DNA from: JBCCMQ01 sp039179985 | GTDB lineage: Bacteria > Pseudomonadota > Alphaproteobacteria > Rhodobacterales > Rhodobacteraceae | Length of the DNA stretch: 64,000 bases | Assembly: GCA_039179985.1 (NCBI GenBank) | Contig: JBCDED010000002.1 | Span: 1-64,000 of the forward strand | Direction: 5' to 3' | Part shown: positions 44,268-54,500 of the stretch, one piece after another | Numbering within the stretch: position 1 is the stretch's first letter | How the letters are laid out: every line of letters starts with the position of its first letter | Notes under the pieces: model-generated | Databases searched by the model: none | Seen by the model: only the letters and a program-made list of their open reading frames with translations | Told to the model about the DNA's origin: nothing | Translations under genes and position numbers: made by a program

Positions 44268-46243
44268 TCCGCCGGCACCCCGGCCGCGCCGCGTGGCGCC
44301 TTCGCGGCGCCTGCGGCGATGCGGTGACGGCGGTCGCTCAGGCTGAGGACCCCGCCAAGTGACATGATGATGCAGCCGGCCCAGATCCAGTTCGCGAGCG
44401 GTTTTATGAAGGTCCGCACCGTCCAGCCGCCGCCCGTTTGCGGATCACCGATGACGAGATAGAGGTCCCGCAACACGCCGTTGCGGATCGCCGCCTCTGT
44501 CGTGGGCATCCGGGCTACGGGGTAGAAACGTTTCTCGGGCTGCAGTAGCCCCAGATCGCGGCCATGGCGGCTTGCCGAAAGGGTTGCCTTGGTGGTCAGG
44601 TAGTTTGGCCCTTCGAGCTCCTCGACGCGCTCCAGCGTGATGGTGTAAGCGCCCACACGGAAGCTTTCGCCCGGCTCGGCCACGCGGATGTCTTCCACCT
44701 GCCAGGCCGTCAGACCGGCGACACCGGCAATCGTGATACCAAGGCCCATATGCGCCACGGCCTTGCCCCAGTCCGCGCGCGGTAAGCGGCCAAGACGGCC
44801 AACGCGTCCGGCCAGCGCGCCGCGACCGGTCCGCTGCCAGAGGTCCGTGGCGGCCCCGGCGACAACCCAGACAGCCAGTGCCCCGCCAATGGGCCCGAGC
44901 GCCGAGCGCCCCGTCTGCATGGCCCAAAGAAGCGCCAGCGTCGCAAAGCTCAGGAGCAAGGCCGGTATCAAAAGCCGCGCAGTCTTGCCCAGTTTCGCCC
45001 GCTTCCACGGCAGCATCGAGCCGATGGGCAGTATGATCGCCAGCGCGGTCATGAAGGGCGTGAAGGCCATATCGAAAAAAGGCGGCCCGACGGTCAGTTT
45101 CCGGTCGAAGCCCAGTTCGGCAACAAGCGGCCAGATGGTGCCCACAAAGACCACGAAACAGGCGACCGCCAGCAGGATATTGTTGGCCACCAGCGCGCTC
45201 TCGCGGCTGACCATGGAAAAGACACCCTTGGCCTCCATGGACCCGGCGCGGGCGGCAAAAAGCGTCAGCGCGCCACCCATGAAGACAGCCAGGATCATCA
45301 GGATGAACACGCCCCGCTCGGGGTCGTTGGCAAAGGCGTGCACGCTGGTCAGAACGCCCGAGCGCACGATGAAGGTCCCGATCAGCGAAAACCCGAAGGC
45401 CAGGATCGCCAGAAGGATCGTCCAGGCTTTCAGCGCCTCGCGCTTTTCCACTACGATGGCCGAATGCAAGAGCGCCGCGGCGATTAGCCAGGGCATGAAG
45501 CTGGCGTTTTCCACCGGGTCCCAGAACCAAAACCCACCCCAGCCCAGCTCGTAGTAAGCCCACCAAGAGCCGAGCGCGATGCCGATGGTCAGGAACAGCC
45601 AGGCCGACAGGGTCCAGGGCCGGACCCAGCGGCCCCATGCGGCATCCACCCTGCCCTCGATCAGGGCCGCCACGGCAAAGCTGAAGGACATCGAAAGCCC
45701 CACATATCCGAGGTAGAGGAAGGGCGGATGGAAGGCGAGGCCCGGATCCTGCAGGAGCGGGTTCAGATCCTGCCCGTTGAAGGGCGGGACTTCGAGCCGG
45801 AGAAACGGGTTCGATGTGAAGAGGATGAAGGCGAAAAAAGCGGCGGACACAGCCGCTTGCACCGAAAGGACTCGGGCGCGCAGACCCGGTGGCAGCCCGC
45901 CGCCGAACCAGGCGGCCATGGCGCCGAAGAGCGTCAGGATCAAAACCCAAAGCAGAAGCGAGCCCTCGTGGTTCCCCCAGACGCCCGTGACCTTGTAGAG
46001 CATCGGCTTGTCGGTATGGGAATTCAGTGTGACAAGCTGCAGCGAGAAATCCGAGGTCACGAAGGCATAGGTCAGGGCCGCGAAGGAAAAGCTCACCAGC
46101 AGGAACTGGGCCGAAGCCGTGGGTTCCGCCGTGGCCATCCAACCCGACCATCCCTTGTGGGCGCCGACCATGGGAACAACCGTCTGCACAAGCGACAGCG
46201 CAAAGGCGAGGATCAGGGCAAAGTGCCCGAGTTCTGCAATCAT
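44264..46243 (-). CDS. ccmF: Cytochrome c haem lyase subunit CcmF
   Basis: Multi-pass membrane protein that takes haem from holo-CcmE and ligates it to apocytochrome c with CcmH. 659 aa, about 14-15 membrane helices. The WWD haem-handling motif is clear (GSWWAYYELGWGGFWFWDP, then VENASFMPW) near residues 225-255. Overlaps ccmH by four bases. The holin gene ends 65 bases upstream. Confidence 0.96.
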   Translation of the reverse strand: MIAELGHFALILAFALSLVQTVVPMVGAHKGWSGWMATAEPTASAQFLLVSFSFAALTYAFVTSDFSLQLVTLNSHTDKPMLYKVTGVWGNHEGSLLLWVLILTLFGAMAAWFGGGLPPGLRARVLSVQAAVSAAFFAFILFTSNPFLRLEVPPFNGQDLNPLLQDPGLAFHPPFLYLGYVGLSMSFSFAVAALIEGRVDAAWGRWVRPWTLSAWLFLTIGIALGSWWAYYELGWGGFWFWDPVENASFMPWLIAAALLHSAIVVEKREALKAWTILLAILAFGFSLIGTFIVRSGVLTSVHAFANDPERGVFILMILAVFMGGALTLFAARAGSMEAKGVFSMVSRESALVANNILLAVACFVVFVGTIWPLVAELGFDRKLTVGPPFFDMAFTPFMTALAIILPIGSMLPWKRAKLGKTARLLIPALLLSFATLALLWAMQTGRSALGPIGGALAVWVVAGAATDLWQRTGRGALAGRVGRLGRLPRADWGKAVAHMGLGITIAGVAGLTAWQVEDIRVAEPGESFRVGAYTITLERVEELEGPNYLTTKATLSASRHGRDLGLLQPEKRFYPVARMPTTEAAIRNGVLRDLYLVIGDPQTGGGWTVRTFIKPLANWIWAGCIIMSLGGVLSLSDRRHRIAAGAAKAPRGAAGVPAE

Positions 46244-46308
46244 GCTTCGTGAAATAGATCATCGCGGCGGGGCGGCCAATGGGCCGTGCTGTCGCTGTCA
46301 CGGCTTTG

Positions 46309-46782
46309 TCAGGATTGGCTCCGTTGCCAGTCCGAAAGGGCCGGGTTTGGGTCCTCCGCCTCGAGGCGGGGCGCCTTTTTGCCCTGGACGATCTGTGGCC
46401 GCCCCTGGCGGAAATAGTGCGCCTCGCGCGCACCGAAGTAGAAGGACACTACAGCCCCCAGAAGCCACCATAGCGGGTCCGGCACATGGGCCAGCCCCTG
46501 CATGCGCAGGGTGAATCCCTCAGGGTTTTCCATGGCGTAGGCAAAAAGCCCCAGGGTGCCCAGGGCCAGCATCGGGCGCGGCAGGCGGTTCAGCGCATTG
46601 ACAAACCCGTCAAAGAAACTGGTCCGGGGTCCCAGGAACTCGGCCCGGTGACCGTCATGGGCCGCCATATATGCAGCGTGGCCCAGCTCCATGCGCTTGG
46701 TGGCATTGGGTGTGAACACCTCGGCCACGTCGCGCACGGCCGCGCCAGCAGACCGCACGCCACGGCCAAAAAGCCAGCGCAT
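46309..46782 (-). CDS. GTA-type holin (three membrane segments)
   Basis: 157 aa, resembling the 3TM holin family associated with gene transfer agents. The endolysin stop and an ATG overlap as TGATG at 46784-46780, making MRWLFGRG the likely start; an ATG three codons earlier (46791) is also possible. Features: basic N terminus, FTPNATKRMELGHAAYMAA, LGPRTSFFDGFVNALNRLPRP, then hydrophobic segments around residues 70-85 and 105-120 (WWLLGAVVSFYFGAREA), and a polar tail. Pairs with the upstream endolysin as a lysis cassette. Confidence 0.8.
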   Translation of the reverse strand: MRWLFGRGVRSAGAAVRDVAEVFTPNATKRMELGHAAYMAAHDGHRAEFLGPRTSFFDGFVNALNRLPRPMLALGTLGLFAYAMENPEGFTLRMQGLAHVPDPLWWLLGAVVSFYFGAREAHYFRQGRPQIVQGKKAPRLEAEDPNPALSDWQRSQS

Positions 46783-47393
46783 CAGGCCCATTGCGCCGTT
46801 CTTTCCCGGTGGGCCGCGTCGCTCAGACGGTAGCGGGGCGAAATGAATTCTTCGGCGCGGGTGATCCAGCCGCCCTTTCCACCATCGCGCCTGCGGGCGT
46901 ATTTCCGCGACGTCGGGCGCCGGTCAGCCAGTCGGTAGTAGTAGTTTCGGCGCTCGATCCCATAGGCATCGACCAGATGGTCAGGGGCTGCTTTCAAGGC
47001 GGCCTCCGCTGCGCTGCGCGTCTGGGGACCGATCACACCGTCGGCAGCAACGTCATGACCCATGCGCCGGAGAAGGCGCTGGAGGATCCGAACGGCGTTG
47101 CCGCCAGCATTCACATACATGTCGAAGACAGTCGCATGCAGCGCCTCGGGCAAGGTCCCGATGCCGGGGCCGCGGAAGTAGTGTCTGACAAATATTTCTG
47201 TGGCCTTGGCTTTTGTCAGACGTTTGACATCGGCCACATCCACATCGCCGTCCCCGTCAAGATCGAGGCCTAGACGCCGCATGGTGTGTATGGTCACGCC
47301 ATAGTTTGTCGCCCCGCCCGGATCGTCGGGGTCGTTCACGAACCCGCCCTCGCGGGCAATGATTTCCGAGGCAATCTCGGCCACGCTTTTCAT
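46782..47393 (-). CDS. GTA-type endolysin (GH108 lysozyme plus peptidoglycan-binding domain)
   Basis: About 203 aa. The GH108 catalytic motif is at the N terminus: EIIAREGGFVNDPDDPGG with Glu15 as general acid, then GATNYGVTIHT. Residues 44-55 are a calcium-loop-like DLDGDGDVDVAD (dockerin/EF-hand type) unusual for the family core. The middle RRMGHDVAADGVIGPQTRSA is a peptidoglycan-binding 3-type segment. No signal peptide, so release needs the holin. Start at the ATG at 47393 with GGAG seven bases upstream. In Rhodobacter capsulatus the GTA endolysin and holin also lie apart from the main GTA cluster. Confidence 0.85.
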   Translation of the reverse strand: MKSVAEIASEIIAREGGFVNDPDDPGGATNYGVTIHTMRRLGLDLDGDGDVDVADVKRLTKAKATEIFVRHYFRGPGIGTLPEALHATVFDMYVNAGGNAVRILQRLLRRMGHDVAADGVIGPQTRSAAEAALKAAPDHLVDAYGIERRNYYYRLADRRPTSRKYARRRDGGKGGWITRAEEFISPRYRLSDAAHRERTAQWA

Positions 47394-47482
47394 GGTCACG
47401 CTCCGCAAGAGTTGCCCGAGGAACGTGACAGGTCGTGGTTAAGGCGCCCGTATCAGAGCGTACGGTCGTCCGGGGGCCCTTA

Positions 47483-48172
47483 TCAGGCTGCGGTGCGCAA
47501 GCCGCCTTCGATATTGGCCATCAGCGCCTGATCCAGACCCAGGGCACTGCCCAGAGTGTCGAGATAGGCGCGCTCTGCCGGGTCCTGCGCGCCGCAGACC
47601 ATGGCGGAAACGGCGTAGAGTTCGGCCTTTTCTTGCGGATCGCTCACGCCCGCCGCCACGGCGCCAGCGTCAACAGGTTTGCTGAGCTCAGTCATCAGGA
47701 ACTGGCTGACATCGGAGCCGAGTGGCGCAAGCTGGTTCTGGATAGCCTCCATTTCCCCCTGCGACATATGCCCGTCGGCCTTGGCAGCCGTGATCATCGC
47801 GACAATCAGGCGCCGCGCGCGGTCGCTGCCTTCGGTGCCTTCCGCGCGGTCGATCGGCATTAGGCCGCTGCTGCCGGCCGAGACCTGGTGCGCCTGCCAT
47901 TTGTCGTAAGCCATCTTGCCCAGTGCAGCGATCCCGCCGACGGCCGCTGCCGTGCCGCCCATACGCCGCCCGGCCTTTGAGCCAAGCATCAGCGCCATCA
48001 CACCCGCGCCCAGCGCACCGCCGAGCATCCCCTTGCGCATGTTGGACCGGCTCGCCTCGTCATCGCCGACGTCCAGGCGCTGCGCTGCGAGATCCTCACC
48101 CCGCTCGGCGAGGGTGCGCCCGCCCGCAAGCAGGTCGTCGAGCAGTGTCTGGAAATTCAATTGTTGGGTCAT
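47483..48172 (-). CDS. DUF533 (YebE-like/TerB-fold) protein
   Basis: 229 aa. N-terminal polar segment, a glycine/alanine-rich hydrophobic stretch (about 48-85, MLGGALGAGVMALMLG...AAAVGGIAALGKM), then a C-terminal TerB-like helical domain (LIVAMITAAKADGHMSQGEMEAI, FLMTELSKPVD). Matches DUF533 inner-membrane-associated proteins of unknown role. Same strand as the lysis genes, about 90 bases upstream of the endolysin. Confidence 0.82.
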   Translation of the reverse strand: MTQQLNFQTLLDDLLAGGRTLAERGEDLAAQRLDVGDDEASRSNMRKGMLGGALGAGVMALMLGSKAGRRMGGTAAAVGGIAALGKMAYDKWQAHQVSAGSSGLMPIDRAEGTEGSDRARRLIVAMITAAKADGHMSQGEMEAIQNQLAPLGSDVSQFLMTELSKPVDAGAVAAGVSDPQEKAELYAVSAMVCGAQDPAERAYLDTLGSALGLDQALMANIEGGLRTAA

Positions 48173-48259
48173 GAAATCGCCTCCCGTTCAAAACTGATCG
48201 GAACGCTATAGCAGAAGTGAAACAGTTTGGTGAGATGCCCGTTGCTCTCGGACCCGGAT

Positions 48260-48703
48260 CTAGCTCTCGGGCTCCTGATAGACGCCCTGCTCTTTCAGCG
48301 CGTCGATCACTTCCTTGGGCATATAGGTCTCATCATGGCGGGCGAGGATTTCGCTGGCCTGAAACACGCCGTTCACAAACTGCCCCGTGCCGACCATGCC
48401 CTCGCCCTCGCCAAAGAGGTCCGGCAAGACGCCCACGTAGGTCACCGGCACCGAGGCGCCGCCATCAGTGACCGAAAAACGCACCACTTCGCCCTGTCCC
48501 CGGATCAGCGTGCCCTCTTCCACAAGCCCGCCGATGCGGAAAGTCTCAGAAGGCCCAGGCGGCTCTGCCACGATCTGGCTAGGGCTGCGGAAGAAGTTGA
48601 TGCCGTCGCGCATGGCGTAACCGATCAGCGCAGTGGAGGCGGCGAGCGCCACAAAGGCAAGGACAATAACCTGGATGCGGCGGCGTTTCTTAAGCGATTT
48701 CAT
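48260..48703 (-). CDS. ccmE: Cytochrome c maturation haem chaperone CcmE
   Basis: Carries haem in the periplasm from CcmC to CcmF. 147 aa: basic N terminus with one membrane anchor (about 10-30), OB-fold, and the covalent haem-binding His123 in LARHDETYMP with Tyr127. Overlaps argC by four bases. Separated from ccmF by the DUF533 gene and GTA lysis genes. Confidence 0.95.
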   Translation of the reverse strand: MKSLKKRRRIQVIVLAFVALAASTALIGYAMRDGINFFRSPSQIVAEPPGPSETFRIGGLVEEGTLIRGQGEVVRFSVTDGGASVPVTYVGVLPDLFGEGEGMVGTGQFVNGVFQASEILARHDETYMPKEVIDALKEQGVYQEPES

Positions 48704-49728
48704 GGGAATACCGGTGCCATCATCAAGCCGGCGGTTTCTTCCTCGCCGAGCATCAGATTTCCATTCTGAATGGCCTGTCCGGACGATCCCTTGGTCAGGT
48801 TGTCGAGGCTGGCCATGACAATCGTCCGCCCCTCGCGCCGGTCCGCCGTCACCCCGATATGCACAAAGTTTGACCCGCGCGTGTGCCGTGTCGATGGAAT
48901 CCTTCCGTCAGGGAGGACATGGACGAAAGGCTCTTCGGCATAGGCACGTTCCAGCGACCCGCGCACCTCCTCCGCATCGCCCTTGACATAGACGGTGGCA
49001 ACAATGCCCCGGTTCGCCGGAATGAGATGCGGCGTGAACTGGACCTCGACCGGCCGCCCGGCCACGGCGGAGAACTCCTGATCGAACTCGCCCAGGTGCC
49101 GATGTTTGCCGCCAACGGCGTAAGGATGGCCGCCCTCGGAGAGTTCCGCATGGAGCAGATTTTCCTTCAGCGACCGCCCCGCCCCAGAGACGCCTGTCTT
49201 GAGGTCGATAATGATATCATCGAGATCGATCACGCCGTCGGCAATCAGCGGCATCAACGCATAGATACCGGTCGCGGCGTTGCAGCCTGTGCCCGCCACC
49301 AAACGGGCGCCTTCTATGGCGTCGCGGTAAAACTCGGTCAGCCCGTAAACCGCCTCGGCCTGCAGCTCGGGCGCGGCGTGGGGTTTGCCGTACCATTTCT
49401 GATAGGCCGCCGGGCTGCGCAGGCGGAAGTCGGCAGAGAGGTCGATGACCTTCAGATCCGCTGGCAGTTCTGTGATCACCGCCTGGCTCGTGGCATGGGG
49501 CAAGGCGCAGAACACCAGGTCGATGCCGGTCAGGTCCAGATCGTCGATCTTCTGGAGGCGCGGCAGGTCAAGGTGGGCGAAATGGGGAAAGACCTCGGTC
49601 ATGGTCATCCCGGCCTTGCGGTCGGCAGACAGGGCCGCGATTTCCATGGTCGGATGGGTGGCAATCAGCCGGACAAGCTCGGCTCCGGTATAACCGCTGG
49701 CGCCAAGGATGGCGATCTGGTTGGACAT
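48700..49728 (-). CDS. argC: N-acetyl-gamma-glutamyl-phosphate reductase
   Basis: Third step of arginine biosynthesis. 342 aa: Rossmann start IAILGASGYTGAELVRLIATHP, active-site Cys149 in VAGTGCNAATG, and the GVSGAGRS and HRHLGEFDQE segments typical of the long ArgC type. Four-base overlap with ccmE downstream. Confidence 0.95.
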   Translation of the reverse strand: MSNQIAILGASGYTGAELVRLIATHPTMEIAALSADRKAGMTMTEVFPHFAHLDLPRLQKIDDLDLTGIDLVFCALPHATSQAVITELPADLKVIDLSADFRLRSPAAYQKWYGKPHAAPELQAEAVYGLTEFYRDAIEGARLVAGTGCNAATGIYALMPLIADGVIDLDDIIIDLKTGVSGAGRSLKENLLHAELSEGGHPYAVGGKHRHLGEFDQEFSAVAGRPVEVQFTPHLIPANRGIVATVYVKGDAEEVRGSLERAYAEEPFVHVLPDGRIPSTRHTRGSNFVHIGVTADRREGRTIVMASLDNLTKGSSGQAIQNGNLMLGEEETAGLMMAPVFP

Positions 49729-49794
49729 GGGTGTTTCCTTAAGGTCTTAGCAGGCACATAGAACGAGGGGAATGCGCCTGCAATGACCTCTCGG

Positions 49795-50607
49795 TCACGC
49801 GGGCGCGAACTCGATCTTTCGTCGCAGAAACTGCGTGGCCTTATTCGAAACGGCCTCAGGTTTGCCCGTGGTCAGAAACATAGCGTCGGTTCCGTCTCCG
49901 GTCATGTCCGGATGGCGCTCTAGATAGTCCGCCAGGCTTTCGGCCACAAGACTTGCCTGACTGAAGACACGGACATCCGCTCCAAGCGCCTCTTGGAAGG
50001 TGGTTTGCATAATCGGATAGTGGGTGCAGCCCAAGACCGCCGCGTCCGGCTTTGGCATCCGGCGCATCAGCGCTTCCACATGGCTGCGCACCAACGCTTC
50101 GGCCAGGATCATGTCGCCGTCTTCAATCGCATCCACCACGCCGCCGCAGGGTTGCGCCTCCACATCAACGCCGATGGCGCGGAACGCCAGTTCGCGCTGA
50201 AACGCACGGCTCGCCACGGTTGCGGGCGTCGCAAAAAGCGCCACCTGCTTCACTCCGACCTCGCGCGGCGGGCTGTTGTCGCCCCACTGCCGTTCGGTCA
50301 GCGCCTCAATCAGCGGCACGAAGACGCCGAGGACACGTTTGTCAGAGGGCACCCAGCTTTCCTGCATGCGCCTCAGCGCAGCGGCGGACGCCGTGTTGCA
50401 GGCCAGGATCACCAGATCGCAGCCGGCATCGAAAAGCCTGCTGACCCCCGACGTGGTGAGGTTGTAGACATCATCGGCGTCCCGCGTGCCATAGGGCGTG
50501 CGCGCGTTGTCGCCAAAGTAGACGAAAGGCTGGTCCGGCAGACGCCGGGTGACGGCATCGAGGACCGTAAGGCCCCCGAGCCCGCTATCGAAAATGCCGA
50601 CGGCCAT
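49795..50607 (-). CDS. murI: Glutamate racemase
   Basis: Makes D-glutamate for peptidoglycan. 270 aa with both catalytic cysteines: Cys70 (ILACNTASAAAL) and Cys194 (LGCTHYP), and the N-terminal IGIFDSGLGGLTV-like start. Its ATG shares one base with the stop of the upstream acyltransferase (TGATG). Confidence 0.95.
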   Translation of the reverse strand: MAVGIFDSGLGGLTVLDAVTRRLPDQPFVYFGDNARTPYGTRDADDVYNLTTSGVSRLFDAGCDLVILACNTASAAALRRMQESWVPSDKRVLGVFVPLIEALTERQWGDNSPPREVGVKQVALFATPATVASRAFQRELAFRAIGVDVEAQPCGGVVDAIEDGDMILAEALVRSHVEALMRRMPKPDAAVLGCTHYPIMQTTFQEALGADVRVFSQASLVAESLADYLERHPDMTGDGTDAMFLTTGKPEAVSNKATQFLRRKIEFAPA

Positions 50608-51494
50608 CAGAGCTTGTGATGATCTTCGAACTCAAAGCCATAATCGAGCGATTTCAATGGCTTCGGAGACAAAGAGTAGGTCGCGCGGCGCAGGTAATCC
50701 ATTAGCGCCTTAGGGTCGCCCCGGCGGCTGTCGATTTCGGACGGATCGATCGGCTTGCCGATCACCACCTTCACCGGCTCATCCACCCGCCGCTTGAACT
50801 CCTTAATAAAAAGTGCCGTACGCAGCGTCGCGTGCAGATGGCTCGCGATCTGGAACAGCCGTGAATTATGCCCTTCGAAAAAGATCGGTACCACCGTGGC
50901 GTTGGACTTTGCAATCATGCGCGCCGTGAAGCTGCGCCAGCCCGGGTCCATGGGCTGCGCGAAGGGTTTGACCGCCGTCGACACCGTGCCGCCGGGGAAG
51001 ACGCCGATGGAGCCGCCGTCAGCCAGATAGCGCAACGCGGTCTTGCGGGTGTTGATGTTGAGTTGGATCGCTTCCTTGGTGCCGTCAAAGCTGATCGGCA
51101 GGATTACCTTGTCGAGGTCCTTGGCTTTTCGGAAGACGCGGTGCGCAAGAATCCGGAAATCGCCGCGGGTACAGGCCAGAATGTGCCCCATCATCAGCCC
51201 GTCGAGAATGCCGTAGGGGTGATTGGCGATGACGATCAGCGGGCCGTCCTTGGGGATGTTTTCAAGACTGCCCTCGGTGATGTCCAGCGAAAGGCCATAG
51301 CGGTCCACCATCACCTGCCAGAAATTGGCGCCCTGCTCCACTTCCTGATCGTAACCGTCGGCGCGCTTGATCAGCTTGATCCGGCCCGTCACGTTCTCCA
51401 TCACGCGGATCAGCGCGCGCCCGCCCTTCGTTTCCGCGGAACTTGCGTAAGAGATATCGCGGGCAACCTGGCGCTGCGACGATTGCGAAGACAT
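50607..51494 (-). CDS. Lysophospholipid acyltransferase family protein (PlsC-type)
   Basis: 295 aa. The acyltransferase box appears as VIANHPYGILDG (His-x5-Asp spacing), with VFPGGTVS further on as the second conserved block. This form resembles putative-haemolysin or ornithine-lipid-associated acyltransferases more than canonical PlsC. No membrane helix is strong. Coupled to murI by one-base overlap. Confidence 0.85.
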   Translation of the reverse strand: MSSQSSQRQVARDISYASSAETKGGRALIRVMENVTGRIKLIKRADGYDQEVEQGANFWQVMVDRYGLSLDITEGSLENIPKDGPLIVIANHPYGILDGLMMGHILACTRGDFRILAHRVFRKAKDLDKVILPISFDGTKEAIQLNINTRKTALRYLADGGSIGVFPGGTVSTAVKPFAQPMDPGWRSFTARMIAKSNATVVPIFFEGHNSRLFQIASHLHATLRTALFIKEFKRRVDEPVKVVIGKPIDPSEIDSRRGDPKALMDYLRRATYSLSPKPLKSLDYGFEFEDHHKL

Positions 51495-51586
51495 GCCTTA
51501 ACCTGAGCTTCTTGTTCGTGCCGGTGGTCTAGCGCGCTTGATACGCTCTGGCTAGTCCGACCGGGTATTCCTGTATCGGTGCGAAT

Positions 51587-54500
51587 TTATTCCGCCGCGC
51601 GTTTCATTTCCAGTGGCGCGGCTTTAATCGTTTCCAAAACTTCTGCCCGCCGTTTCGCCGCTGCCTCGGCGTTTGCCTCTTTGACAGGGCCGAAGCCCCT
51701 GATCTGCAGTGGAATTTCCGCCCAGGCGATGGCCGCCTCCAGGTTTTCGGGTGTTAGCGACTTCAGAACCACCTTGAGATCGCGTTCGTAGTCGCGGATC
51801 AGTTTGCGCTCCATGCGCCGCTCGCGTGTGTAGCCGAAGGGGTCGAAGGGCGTACCGCGCAGGCCGCGCATCCGGGCCAGCAGACGGAAGGCGCGCAGCA
51901 TGCCGGGCCCGTATTCCTTTTTCTGCGGCCGCCCGTCCGGACCCGTCTTGGCCAGAAGCGGTGGCGCCAGGTGGAAGGACAGGCGAAAGTCGCCGTCGAA
52001 TTCGGCGCGCGCCTTTTCCTCGGTGGTCAGCAAAAGCCGTGCGACTTCGTATTCGTCCTTGTAGGACAAAAGCTTGTGATATCCTCTCGCCACGGCAAGG
52101 CGCAGGTCCGCATCCTCAATCGTGTCGAGTTTCTTTTGGTAGCGCCGCGCAAGAGCCCTGCCACCATAGGTTTCCAGGTGGCGCAGGCGATAGGAAATCT
52201 GCTCGTCCGCTGTTTTTGGCAGGGACACAACCTTGGATGCGGTGAGACCCGCAGCGGCCTCAGGCTCCAGCACCGCCCAACGGCCCGTGTCGAAGGCGCG
52301 TTTGTTGCGCTCTACAGCGGCGCCGTTCAGCTCAATGGCGGCGAAGATCGCGTCCCGGGTCAAGGGGATCAGGCCCGACTGCCAGGCGGCGGCGAAGACC
52401 ATCATGTTGGAAAAGATCGAATCCCCCAGCACAGTTTTCGCCAGCGCATGGGCATCAAAAAGGCTCAGCCGCTCCTTAAGCCGCGCCTCAAGCGCCAGCG
52501 TTAACTGGTCGGCAGGCAAATGGAATTCGGTGTCGCGGGTGAAATCGCCGGTGATGATTTCGTGGCTGTTCACCACTGCGCCGGTCACGTCGGTGCGCGT
52601 CAGGCCAAGGGTTTTCGCGCCCGCGCTGACAACCAGGTCGCCGCCCACAAGCGCATGGGCCTCGCCCGCCGCCACGCGGATGGCGCTGATATCCTCGGGC
52701 CGGTTGGCGATACGGCAGTGGATATGCACGGCGCCGCCCTTTTGCGCGAGACCGGCCATTTCCATCATCCCCGCGCCCTTGCCGTCGATCTGCGCCGCCT
52801 GCGCCATCAGCGCGCCAATGGTCACAACGCCTGTGCCGCCGACACCGGTGACGACAACATTCCAGGTGCCATCGATCTCCGGCAGCTGCGGCTCTGGCAG
52901 ATCCGGCAGGTCAAGCTCGGCCGAGGCATCCTTGCGGATCGTTGCGCCCTCAAGCGTGACAAAGGACGGGCAGAAGCCCTTGAGGCACGAGAAATCCTTG
53001 TTGCACGACGACTGGTCGATGGCGCGCTTGCGTCCCAGTTCGGTCTCAACGGGGACGATGGACACGCAATTCGACTGCACACCGCAATCACCGCAGCCTT
53101 CGCAGACATCGGTGTTGATGAAGACGCGCCGATCGGGGTCCGGGAAGGCACCCCGCTTGCGGCGCCTGCGTTTCTCAGCGGCGCAGGTCTGCACGTAAAC
53201 GATAACCGACACGCCACTGATATTCTGGTATTTTTCCTGAACGCTTGGAAGATCCGCCCTTGGGTGCCATTCGATGCCCTTCGGAAACGGCGCGCGGTCC
53301 GGTTCTTCCTTCTCGTCATAGACCACCGACACGTGCTCGACGCCCGCGGCCATGACCTCGCGCACGATGCGGTCGGGCGACAGATCACCCTCGTTTGACT
53401 GCCCGCCGGTCATGGCAACGGCATCGTTGTAGAGGATCTTGTAGGTGATGTTGGTCCCGGCGGCGACCGCGGCGCGGATCGCCATGATGCCCGAGTGATT
53501 GTAGGTGCCGTCTCCGATGTTCTGAAAAACGTGGTCGCGTTTTGAAAACGGTGCCTCGCCGATCCAGTTCGCCCCTTCGCCGCCCATATGAGTAAAACCC
53601 GTGGTCTCGCGGTCCATCCACTGGACCATGAAGTGACAGCCGATCCCGGCGTAGGCGCGGGAGCCGTCGGGGACCTTGGTTGAGGTGTTGTGCGGGCAGC
53701 CCGAGCAGAAATACGGCAGGCGACTGGCGATTTCCGGTGCGTTGTCCGCGCGTTGCGCGTTCTGGATCACCTCAATCGCAGCGCGCACGGCGTCGGTTGC
53801 GCGCCCCTCTTCGGTGAGTATCGCGCCGATCTTGTCGGCGATCATCACCGGATCCAGCGCCATGCGGGTCGGAAACAGCTCTTCATCGTGCATCCGGCCC
53901 GCACCGCCCTTGTACCAGCCGTAAACGCGCCGTCCGCGGCGATCGTCAAAGATCGCTTCCTTGATCTGTACTTCGATCAGCTTTCGCTTCTCTTCCACGA
54001 CCACGATCAACTCAAGCCCCTCGGCCCATTCGTTGAAGCTGGCCATATCAAGCGGGAAGGTCTGGCCGATCTTGTATGTGGTCAGGCCGAGGCGATTGGC
54101 CTCTTCAGCGTCGATACCCAGAAGCTGCAGGGCATGGGTCAGATCGAGCCAGTTCTTCCCGGCCGCGACAAAGCCGATCTTGGCCCCCGCCCGCCCCCAA
54201 ACGCGGCGATCAATTTTGTTTTCCCGCGCAAAGGCTTCAGCGGCGAACCTCTTGTGATCGATCATGCGCGCCTCTTGCGCGATCCAGTGATCGATCAGCC
54301 GGATATTCAGGCCGCCTTCGGGCATCGGGAAATCCGGCGTGGTGAACTGCATCCGGTCCGGTCGCCCGTCGACGACGGAGGTCACTTCGACAGTGTCCTT
54401 CATCAGCTTCAGCCCAGCCCAGACGCCGGCGAAGCGTGACAGCTGGTAGCCGTAGACACCGTAATCGAGGATTTCCTGCACGCCCGCTGGCGAGAGGACC

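Noticed and set aside
44445..46433. Long minus-strand frame (over 600 codons) over ccmF
   Set aside because: Out of frame with the intact ccmF, Arg/Gly/Ala-rich with no recognisable motif.
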